Shown here: piece after piece, positions 1-10,533 of the stretch
Layout: the number at the start of each line of letters is the position of its first letter
Numbering within the stretch: the first letter of the stretch is position 1
NCBI GenBank assembly: GCA_018287875.1
Contig: JAGVVL010000002.1
Coordinates: forward strand, 5,208,001 to 5,272,000
Length of the DNA stretch: 64,000 nucleotides
Reading direction: 5' to 3'
DNA from: Nigrospora sphaerica
Lineage: Eukaryota; Ascomycota; Sordariomycetes; Amphisphaeriales; Apiosporaceae
Notes under the pieces: model-generated
The model's input: the letters and a program-made list of their open reading frames with translations, nothing else
Told to the model about the DNA's origin: nothing
The model's database searches: none
Translations under genes and position numbers: made by a program

Positions 1-955
1 CTTGCGGCACTGAAAAGTCTATGTCATCATCGTCCACTGGGCGCTGCCGCGTAGTTTTGGACTTCTTCTTTTTCTTGGGCTTCTTCACCTTGACTTCCGA
101 AATGTCAAGATAGTCCGACGAGGGCACGTCATCCTTTAGTATATCGAGGTTGATCTTCTGCAGCATGCGGTTCCCAGGCTGGTCCCCGTCGGCTGACGAG
201 AGCTGAGGGCCGGCGCCCTCGGCATCGAGAGTGAACCGCTTCGTCTTCTTGCCACTAATCTCCTCGTCGTACTGCGCCAGAAGGCTGTGCTCGCCCTCAT
301 TGGCCGCATGCGGGTCGTACACAGGCTTCTTCTTCTTGGCATCGAGGCGTTCGGCCAGCTTCTCGCGTTCCCGGAGCTCGATGTTCTCCAGTTCATCGCC
401 GTCGTCGTCGTCGCCGCCGATTATGTTGGAGTCTTTCAGGGTCAGAATCTGTTCGTCGCCGTCTTCAAAGGCCGAGAATTCGTGCGCCACCTTTACGCCA
501 GCCAAGTCCTTGGAAGTGTACTTGATGGCGGCGGCAGCGGCAGCTTCGGCCTCGGCTTGCTCTTCCTCTCGCTTCCGGGCCTTTTCAATTTCCTTTTGGC
601 GCTTCTTCTTGCCAATCAACCACGCCTTGGCATCCAAATCGCCTTCTTCGTCCACGTCTCCGAGTCCCTTGCCCACGAGAACCTCGTTTCGTTTGGCGGC
701 ATCGCGCGCCTTCTTGATGGCGGCCAGCTTTTCCTCGCGACGTTTCTTGGCATCTTCGGCGTCTCGAAGTTGTTTGAAGTTATCGTAGGCAGCGGCCTCT
801 CTGGTCTCGAGCGTGCTGGCGGGCTCCTCATCGTCGTCGTCGGAGGTGGCTTCTCTTTCCTTGAACTGCGGACCATCGGCGCCCGGCACCGGCAAGGGCT
901 CCATGCCGTGGGCCACGCGGGTGCGGTTGATTTCTTCGATCGCTGCGGCGTCCAT
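1..955 (-). CDS. SNU66: SNU66/SART1-family U4/U6.U5 tri-snRNP protein (5' part, runs off left edge)
   Basis: The frame opens at the ATG whose first base is 955 and stays open for 318 codons to the window edge, so the stop lies outside. The N-terminus has the SART-1 family opening (IEEINRTRVAHGMEPLPV, about residues 6-23), then a long charged, Lys/Glu/Ala-rich helical stretch. The diagnostic motif DLAGVKVAHEFSAF...EQILTLKDSNII follows from about residue 150. These match Snu66 (yeast) and SART1 (human), which join the U4/U6 and U5 snRNPs in the nucleus and are needed before spliceosome activation. The end of the visible part is Lys-rich (KVKKPKKKKKSKTT). No intron is seen. The start has a good context (caagATGG). 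It is divergent from the glucoamylase gene about 3.1 kb away. Family identity is confident; the C-terminus cannot be judged. Confidence 0.9.
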   Translation of the reverse strand, partial: MDAAAIEEINRTRVAHGMEPLPVPGADGPQFKEREATSDDDDEEPASTLETREAAAYDNFKQLRDAEDAKKRREEKLAAIKKARDAAKRNEVLVGKGLGDVDEEGDLDAKAWLIGKKKRQKEIEKARKREEEQAEAEAAAAAAIKYTSKDLAGVKVAHEFSAFEDGDEQILTLKDSNIIGGDDDDGDELENIELREREKLAERLDAKKKKPVYDPHAANEGEHSLLAQYDEEISGKKTKRFTLDAEGAGPQLSSADGDQPGNRMLQKINLDILKDDVPSSDYLDISEVKVKKPKKKKKSKTTRQRPVDDDDIDFSVPQ

Positions 956-3905
956 CTTGCCTAGTTTGAATGCTCGGCGCGGGGAACGGGTATGTGCTTA
1001 GGTCGGAGAGGAGCCGGTAGCCCGGTGTGCATGCGACGGGTCTGGAAATGTCGGCGCGCAACGGACGTAGCGATAAAGAGGCAGAAGCGGACAGATGGCG
1101 TCTTCGCACCAGTCGCAGTGCCGTTGCGGTGAATTCCCCACGAAATGATATTACACGCGTATGAATTCGCGTGTTGCAAATGCTTCGCAAACGGGCGGTG
1201 ATGGGGCAACGGCAATCAAGCAAGTTGGATGCGGAAGAGGCAAACAACGGGGATGGGAAGTAGTGGCCCACCGAGGCAACTGGAGGTTAACTGTTGATTC
1301 GGCACGGCTCTTAGTCATCCACCGATTGCGCGGCCCCACCCTTTTACCAATATTTAAAAAATCCTCTCTGGAATCCTTTGCAATGGTTTTTCCTTTCTTC
1401 TTTTTCTTCACGGATCTGGTCCCTGACGTCCCCTGCTCGCTTCTTTGCGAGTCAGGGTTGATGTCGCGGCAGCTCGAATACCATATGGAGCCATCACTTT
1501 AGAGTCATGATGTCAATTTCCTATCGACAGATCCCAGATTAATCGGTTGCGCTGTGACGGTTCGCCGCAAGGCTTGAGCTTGAGCAGCGTGATCCAGAAG
1601 GCATTATATTCCACCCCTTGCTCTGAGGCCATTGGTCGTTGAGGAGGAGGAAAACCATAATCGTCTACATACCCACCCTGCCATAATGATGCCTTTCGGT
1701 TCTGCCGCGGAACGCTGAAAAGGCCCGTAGTCGCGTGCCATACGGACCTAATCCGTCTAGCCCGGACAATATCTGCGACGCAGAGCCGCAGACGGGAGGC
1801 CACATTCCAACCACATCTACCGTGTTCCGACTACGTGGCGCAGTAGCTTCTGGGCCAGCCACATCTTCTTGGCAGTACTCAGGGTGGAAAAATCGATGCT
1901 TCTAATGTGGAGCGCCCAAGCGGCGCTCCTCTACTGCATTCTGCAGCGCGCGCTCGGCTTCGTCAATTGAGGCCCAAGGCTAGGTAGTGAGCGCTTCGAA
2001 AGGTGTGGAAACCGAGGCCATCATGAGGTTCGCCGTGTGCGCTTTAGTGGCTAGTACGCTTGCGCAGCTGTAGGCTCAATACCAAGGCCAGGTACAGGCC
2101 AGCCAGCCAGCCAGACCAGGCCCAGTGCACGTACGCGAAAAGACGACAATATCAACAGGACGTCTCACGATGCTTAATTCGGTTAGCGCGCTTTAGCAGC
2201 TGGACGACCAGAAGTACTGGATGCCTACTAGATTTGTATTGGGGGCCGCACTGACTGTCCAAAGGTTACTCGCTACTCGCTGCGTCACAAGGTCGGAATA
2301 TGGTAACGGAGGTCGGAATATGGTAAAGGCGGTCGGAATATGGCAGCTCGCAGAGGATCGCTCGGGACCTTGGAGTCTTCGCGTCCACGCGCTACAGCCC
2401 GGTATGTCACGCGCTGAAGCTCATCATAAGCACGGTGCTGCAAGTGGCAGAGCGCTGCTTCGGACACTATCATGTGATGGCTATAACTCGTCGTCGACCC
2501 CGATGCGTCCCTTGTCCGAGGCACGAGGAGTTGGTTGCAGATGTCGGAGGATCAAGGCAACCTTGGGCCGCCCGGACTACCGAGCGAGACCCGAGCAGTG
2601 GTAGAGTGACGAGCCGACCGGGAGTGCGATGGCGCCTTCTTGATGCCGAGCGAATCACATTCCGTTATGCCGCGGGAGCTTTCTCGGGGCCGTCGTTCCA
2701 ACTGAAAAGACTAGCGACTGGAAATGGAAGGCGCGACGCTTTGGCACGTGAATGCAAACTATAGTATGCATGCTATACCACTGCCGCCGGGGCGGGCGGG
2801 ACCAGGCCCGCCGGCCGCCGACCCAGAAATGGACGGTCGAGAACATCGGAGATCGCGTACGGCATTAACCCCGGGCATCTGTCCATCCCCCAGAGTGGGG
2901 TCAGGAAACAAGGGGCATCTGGAGCTGCAATGTAGAGACAGGAGGGCGGGAAGTCGGGCGGAAAGTCGGGCAGTCCTGTCAAACCCCATGCCAAGCTGAC
3001 GACGCCCAGGGCGGCTGGAAGCGGTGGTCATGTGGAGGGTATGCGGAAGCCGGGGAGGGTTTGATGGACAGAGAGGCGATGCCTGTCGTGGACCTGCAGC
3101 TTCGCCTGTCATTCCCGAAGAGCCGGCTGGCCAGCTCGCACAAGCCCGAGCCACCCACGCACGTACGACAGTAGAGCGTAGGACTGCCGCAGGAGAAGCA
3201 AACGGCAGTCACGAGACAGTCCCTTCACAACGTCGGGCACGACGTTGTCGATCCCCAATGAGGCCGACGAGACCCCGGGCGGAATAACGGCGCGCCTCAA
3301 CAGCGCTCCCCTCGTCCTCCCCCAAGGCTGAAAAACTCGTCCATCACCCTGCCTCTGATTTGTGCGTGTCGCTCGTGAATGGATGGCGGTGTGGGGGGAA
3401 CTGACCATGATGTCGTGGTCTCTCTCTCCCCCGCAACCCCACAATCCCCCCCCTTGGCTTGGATCCGGGGTTGCTTTCTCTTCTAGGACAAGCCGGACGC
3501 CCATCCTCCCACCCTCACCTTACACCACGTTATCGAGCGGCCCGATTGCTTGACACCCTTAACGGCCGTCTTTTATTACTGACTCCGCCTGAAACTCCGC
3601 CCCGGACGGCTCTCGCCTGCCTTGCTAAGCAGCTGCTTCGTCACGCTAGACGCCGAGAGCCAGAAGAGCTTGGCTAGTCGACGGCGCTCTGGCTCTCGCC
3701 GGTGTCATCGCCGCCGCCGCTATCCTGCGCGGCTCGGGGCAAGGCCAACGACGGTCTTGGGCTACGCTCCAACTGCCCAAAAAGGCAACTATATCGTGCC
3801 GGTAGAGTTTGTGCCCCCGCGATTCCGCCCCGAGAGGCAGCTATAATCGGCCCGTTAGCATGCCACCTCTCGGAGACACCTGGGAGGGGAATGGTGGCCT
3901 TGGGT
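956..3905. other. Gene-free intergenic stretch between divergent SNU66 and glucoamylase genes
   Basis: No reading frame here has recognisable family motifs, and the frames that are open are short and mutually overlapping. The stretch contains a three-unit 20-bp tandem repeat (2291-2350) and a short GTCGGG-rich repeat near 2945-2975. It must include the promoter of SNU66 (near 956-1400) and the distal upstream region of glucoamylase. Confidence 0.6.
2291..2350. repeat. Three-unit 20-bp tandem repeat
   Basis: Three consecutive 20-bp units begin with ggtcggaatatgg at 2291, 2311 and 2331. Units 1 and 2 differ only near their 3' ends and unit 3 diverges after the first 13 bases. It lies in gene-free DNA, and its function is unknown. 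Confidence 0.85.
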
Positions 3906-3960
3906 CCTGACTTGACGATGCTGTCTCCTGACTTGACGATGTTGTCTGCTGACTTGGGCT
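3906..3960 (+). repeat. 21-bp direct repeats just upstream of the glucoamylase TATA box
   Basis: Two full 21-bp units (3906-3926 and 3927-3947) differ at one base. A partial third unit sharing CTGACTTG starts at 3948. They end about 6 bp before the TATA-like box, so they sit in the proximal promoter and could be tandem binding sites. The factor is not known to me and the motif does not match the AmyR consensus CGGN8(C/A)GG. Confidence 0.7.
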
Positions 3961-3966
3961 TCCGTG

Positions 3967-3973
3967 TATAAGA
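3967..3973 (+). promoter_or_regulatory. TATA-like box of the glucoamylase gene
   Basis: TATAAGA lies 80 bp before the ATG at 4053, which predicts transcription starting near 3995-4005. This argues against the in-frame upstream ATG at 3984 as the translation start. Confidence 0.55.
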
Positions 3974-4052
3974 ATCGCCCGTCATGGAGCTTCTTCGTGA
4001 TGGAGGCTTTACCGTGGCCACGAGCAACAGCACTGCCTTCACCCAGCCCATC

Positions 4053-6285
<2,233 letters not shown>

Positions 6286-6733
6286 GCTTGGGGCCTTACC
6301 CCGCAAAGCTGCCGCTCAGGGGCGCAGAAAAAAAAAGATTAGTCTTCGCGAAAGGAGGACCGGAGTCGACGGGGGGTGCTTAGATGAAGGGTGACACCTG
6401 GAGTCGACTATGCATAGAAAGTCGCACAGGAGGGGATAGACAGAGAAGGAGGGGGGAGGGTTTGTAGCGCATTGGTCGGGGGTCGTGGAAACCATTTGCT
6501 TGTTTATGTACCCGATGTACGAATTCAAATAAGTATCCGTATCAACGCAGGTAGGACCACGTCGGCCCTCGACTGCAAATTCATCTGGCATATACTACCA
6601 ACAGATCACCGACGGCGTGGGGGGAAAACGGGCCGAGGCACCGCGCCCCCTTCTCCAAACCAGCCAGTCCTCCTCCTCCTCCTCCTCCTTCTTCTTCTTC
6701 TTCTCCTCCTCCTCCTCCCCTTCCTCCTTCCCC
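6286..6733. other. Intergenic region between two convergent secreted-protein genes
   Basis: The 3' flanks of the two convergent genes share about 450 bp. The main feature is a pure pyrimidine tract on the + strand (about 6668-6735) made of TCC and TTC triplets, which abuts the stop codon of the minus-strand gene. I see no further gene. Confidence 0.6.
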
Positions 6734-6735
6734 CT
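6668..6735. repeat. TCC/TTC pyrimidine microsatellite
   Basis: About 68 bases are almost purely C and T on the + strand, with runs of (TCC) and (TTC). On the opposite strand it would be a GA-rich 3' UTR start for the secreted-protein gene. Polypurine mirror tracts of this kind can form triplex DNA (inference). Confidence 0.8.
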
Positions 6736-7567
6736 AGACAACGTCCTCGGCCCGCGCGATGCGGAACTGGGCGGGCCAGGCGGCGAGGGCGTCGCCGCGG
6801 TAGGCGGGGCTGGCGCAGTGGGCCCAGGCGCCCTGCCAGGCGAGGTTGTCGTCGGCGGCGGCGGCGTAGTCGCCGAGAAGGCCGCCGAGCAGCGCCGCCA
6901 CGTCGGCGGCGCCGACGACGAGGCCGTCGCGGTACGCCTCGTGGTAGTCGGTGCCGACGGCGACGGCGCACGAGCCGGCGCTCACGAGGCGCACCCACGG
7001 CGCCGCGTTGAGCCGCGCCATGGACGCGTGGAAGTAGCCGCGGTTGGCGTCGTCGGCTGCGGGCGTTAGTCCAGTTTCCCCTTCCCTCTCTCCGACCGTG
7101 TATCCGGGGTAAGGGTTAGGTACGTTCCGGGGTGGTCCCCCGCCTTGGACCCGTGTCCACCGAGGGGGGGCGACGGGCCCGCCCAACCCTCAGGGCCGAG
7201 GGGCAACAAAGAAGGAAAGCAAAAGCGGCGGCCTACCTGCCCACGCGCGGATGGCCTCGCAGTCGGAGGCGAGAGGGCCCGCCTCGGCAGTGACGAACAC
7301 CTTCGTCACGGCGCCGCAGTACGTCCCGTCGTCGTTGTCGTCGCCGTGCCCGGGCCACGACGCGTGGGGGTTCCACTGCGCATGGCAGTCGGGGGTGTCG
7401 CCGCCCCGGGGCCGGAGGGCGGCGTCGGGGAGAGGGCGGGGAAGGGGTCCGGAGACGCCCGGGTCCGTCGTGGTCTGAAGGGCGGCGGGGCGCACGGTCG
7501 CGAAGAGGCACGTCGCCGCGATGAGCAGCGCCACGAGGGAAAGGGGGAATGGATGGGTCGACGGCAT
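6734..7567 (-). CDS. Small secreted cysteine-containing protein, possibly Hce2/Ecp2-like
   Basis: Two exons (7567-7237 and 7056-6734) give 217 residues; the 180-bp intron has donor GTAGG, a CTAAC branch site and a GCAG acceptor. Residues 1 to about 29 are a signal peptide (MPSTHPFPLSLVALLIAATC...). The mature part has five spaced cysteines, in DCHAQW, TYCGAV, SDCEAIRAW, SGSC-like AGSCAVAV and AHCASPAY contexts. The order C...C...DC..I..W...W..L...GSCA resembles the Hce2 domain (homologues of the Cladosporium effector Ecp2), but I see this only as a weak pattern. No catalytic motif is visible. A plain lineage-specific secreted protein is the alternative. It is convergent with the glucoamylase gene, and about 300 bp separate its start from the 3' end of the NR kinase gene. 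Confidence 0.75.
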
Positions 7568-7863
7568 ATTCTTTTCTGGGGTTGTGCGGTTCCTGGTTAT
7601 TGCTAAGAGTTTCTGGAGATGGCCCTCCAAGTGGCCAAGTGGATGTCTGGGGGTGGTTTTGATAAGTAGCAGTAAATCTCCCCTCACAAACAGTCTGTCT
7701 CCTTTAAATAATAATGAAAAGTACGACTTGTTGCAGAGTCATGCCGTCACCGGGGGGTGGCGACAATGCACTGTGAAGAGGCTCACGAAGGCAAATCGAA
7801 GCGCTGCAGTCACAGTAAGCGGGGCAGTGTGCTGGTATGTACAGCCTGCTTGTGAATGGACCC

Positions 7864-8806
7864 CTATTCTCCGTGGGCCCTTGTCCCCGGCGTGAAAGCC
7901 TCCAAGCGCTCCATGAGGGTATCGACGGCCCACTCCAGCGTGGTTTCCATGTCGACGTCGAGGCCCTTGTCCGTCTGCACCAGCAGACCCTGCTGGGCCA
8001 CCACGTCGGCCCTCAGGGCGCCCTCGACGTCGCCGCCGCCGAACAGCCAGGCGTGCGACTCGACGTAGTTGGGCCAGACGATCTTGTCGACGTAGCCCGG
8101 GGGGTCCTGCCAGAAGCCCTCGAGGGTGACGTAGCCGTCGCGGGCCTCGCGCCGCTGCGTCGCCTTGGCCCGGCTGACACGCAGGAACAGCTTGACGTCG
8201 ATGAGTTCCATGGCGGCCCGCATCGCCTCGGCGTACAGTAGGAAGCCGTCCAGCAGGCAGAGGCGCAGGCCCGCCGCCGCCGCCAGCACGGCGTGGCCCG
8301 GGCGGCCCGGCTGCATCCACGCCGCCACTTTCTGGCGCATCTGCTCTATCTTGGCGTCGGACACGGGGCACGGCCCGACCGAGTTCTTGTCCTCCTTGGA
8401 GTCGACAAAGGGCTGCAGGCACGTACGCCGGTCAGCACGCGGCGACGGGCGCGCCTGCACCGCCTGATGGCGGCCGGGGGCGCACTCACCGGAAACACTC
8501 CGTAGGCCCGGATGTAAGCCAGCGCCTTGGCCATGGCGGGGACGTCGATGGCCCCGGCACAGTCCCAGTCCAGCAGGCCGTCTCTCACGGGCAGCCTGCG
8601 GCGTGTATCGTCAGCTCTAGCAGGCGTCGGAGGCGACTGGGCCCGGCGGGCGGGCACGCATACTCAGACTCGGGCTTGTAGAAGTCGTCCTCGTGCAGGA
8701 TGAAAGTGCTGGGGAAGATGTCGCGGAGCAGCCGAGCCAGCGTCGTCTTCCCGCTCGACGATGCTCCGCTGATGCCCACGACGACGGCTTTCCTGCCGTC
8801 TTCCAT
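7864..8806 (-). CDS. NRK1: Nicotinamide riboside kinase (NRK1-like P-loop kinase)
   Basis: Exons are 8806-8664, 8595-8490 and 8412-7864, giving 265 residues; introns are 68 and 77 bp. The enzyme phosphorylates nicotinamide riboside with ATP to NMN in the cytosol, a salvage route to NAD. The Walker A loop GASSSGKT is at residues 14-21, and the HEDDFYKPE motif carries the presumed general base Asp40. DWDCAGAID corresponds to the substrate-binding NWDSPEA segment, and LLDGFLLY and KLFLRVSRAKATQRRE (lid) are also present. Yeast Nrk1 is of similar size (240). The first ATG is at 8806; an apparent extension to 8818 would begin at TTG. The gene is in tandem with, and 609 bp downstream of, the FN3K gene. 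Confidence 0.93.
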
Positions 8807-9415
8807 GATAAGCCGCAAGGATTTCCACCGAGGTGAATACTGGTGGGCGCGAGATTGGAAGCACAGGCGGAGCTGCGAGGCTTATCACCGAGGCCGGGTT
8901 GGTGCGGCGAACCCAGGCTATCGGAACGTCACACCCGATACGAAGTGTACGTCAAGTGAAGTTGAGCGAAAGTGGTAGTTGAGGTAAGCATCCCGCGAGC
9001 GGGCTAACCGTCCGATATAGCGCTCTCAGCCAAATGGGGATCAGATCGGACCCACTCGAGGCCGCCCGAACGCACCGAGGGCCGGGAGTCGCGACGGCCG
9101 TTACCACATACGTTTCAGTACGTCCGACTTAGAGTTTTGACAGCTTTGCGGTTCGGTACCACGTGCCAGAGTCGGTACGCTGGTGTTGGGTGCTGGGTGG
9201 TAGAGATACATGAATTAAAGCCCTACATGAGGCACACATCCAAGATAGACACCCTGTTTAAAATATCGAGCCCGAGTCTTCCGTCTTCCAAGCGAGAAGT
9301 CTAGGTTCCTATTGACAAGGGCAGTATTGCCATCGGCCCCTCTCCACCCAAAGAGAAGAAATACGTGCCCGTTCATCGCTTGTCGCGTTACGACGGGACT
9401 TGGGGAACGTGCGTG
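8807..9415. other. Intergenic, promoter side of the NR kinase gene
   Basis: About 600 bp lie between the stop of the FN3K gene and the start of the NR kinase gene, both on the minus strand. I see no ORF with family features and no clear TATA box. Confidence 0.5.
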
Positions 9416-10533
9416 CTATCCATACTTCGCGATGAGCTTCTTCATTATCGATAGCGCACCGCTTCGGTAACCACCGCCAAACATGGCCCAATGGTTGAGG
9501 TGATGGTATCTGGGAAGCAAGGTCAGAGAAGCAAGGCGGAACGGCGGTCTTTGGAGAACACCCACAGCTCGTACAAGGCGACGCGGTCTTCCCACTCGTC
9601 CCGGGGCTCCGCCTTGGGCACCAGCTGGTTGTACTCGCTCCAGAAGGGGCCGCCGAAGCCGCCAAACATCTTCATGATGCCCAGCTCGAACTCAGAGTGG
9701 CCGTAGACGCACGAGGGGTCGAAGACGACCTCCTCGGTCCCGCCGTGGCCGGCGATCCTCCCGCGGCCGTGGTTGCCGCTCCAGAGGTCGCCGTGGACCG
9801 GCACCGGCGCCACGCCCGTGAGGCGGTCCTCGCCCAGCAGCCGGGGCACCACGACGCCGGCCGTCTTCTCGACGGCGTCGGCGAGTTCGGCGTCGGGCCC
9901 GTGCGCCCGCGCGCCCACCCGGTGGACGCTGCGCAGCCGGTTGTCGGCGTAGAAGTCGGCCCACGACGCCTTCCACGAGTTGTCCTGGGGCGTTTCGCCG
10001 CAGCACGTGGTGACGGGGAAGCCGAACATGGGCTTATCGTAGCCCGCCGGAACGGGGGCCGGGGTCGTGTGCAGTTGGGCCAGCTTCTGCGCCAGCGACC
10101 GGCCCGAACCGGCCGGGGCCGGCGCGCCGAGCTCGAGGAAATCCGTCACCAGGAAGAACTTGTCGCGCGCGTCCTTCAGGGGCCCGTGGGCGTGCGACTT
10201 GGGGCAAAAGTCGGGCACGGCCGAGTGGATCGCGTTGAGGGAGGCATGTTCGCCTGGGCCCGCGTCAGCTACTCGTGTCTACGCCGCTGAGTGCATGCCG
10301 AAACCGTGCCGTCACGGCATTCCTCTCCTTCCTATGGCCCGCCCACCTTGGAACATGACTTGGGCGTCCGCCCCCGTGCCCGTCTTGACAAAATAGTGCA
10401 CATCCTCGCCATTGGCCTTGGCGGAGAGCTTGAAGGTGGACGCGAAGCCGGACCCCCCATGGGAAGCAATCTTGGCGGTCGAAGGGTCGAGGCCCAGGGC
10501 CTCGCTGATGGCGGCATCGACGCTGGGAGACAT
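9416..10533 (-). CDS. FN3K: Fructosamine/ketosamine-3-kinase family protein (FN3K)
   Basis: Exons are 10533-10347, 10253-9566 and 9509-9416, giving 322 residues; introns are 93 and 56 bp. The family phosphorylates the C3 hydroxyl of ketosamines on glycated amines, which destabilises the adduct and repairs glycation damage in the cytosol. The N-lobe has GGSGFASTFKL and HYFVKTGTGADAQVMFQGEHASL (Lys plus the FxGE element, joined across intron 1). The catalytic loop HGDLWSGN is at residues 216-223 and the metal-binding FDPSCVYGHSEFELG follows. The last exon supplies the conserved tail YHHLNHWAMFGGGYRSG. Without the second intron the frame would end in an unrelated stretch, so the spliced model is strongly favoured. 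Confidence 0.95.

Noticed and set aside
3984..4052. Upstream in-frame ATG for glucoamylase
   Set aside because: It would place 23 polar residues before a clear signal peptide and lies upstream of the start site predicted by the TATA box.
8807..8818. N-terminal extension of the NR kinase to 8818
   Set aside because: The codon there is TTG; the first ATG is at 8806.
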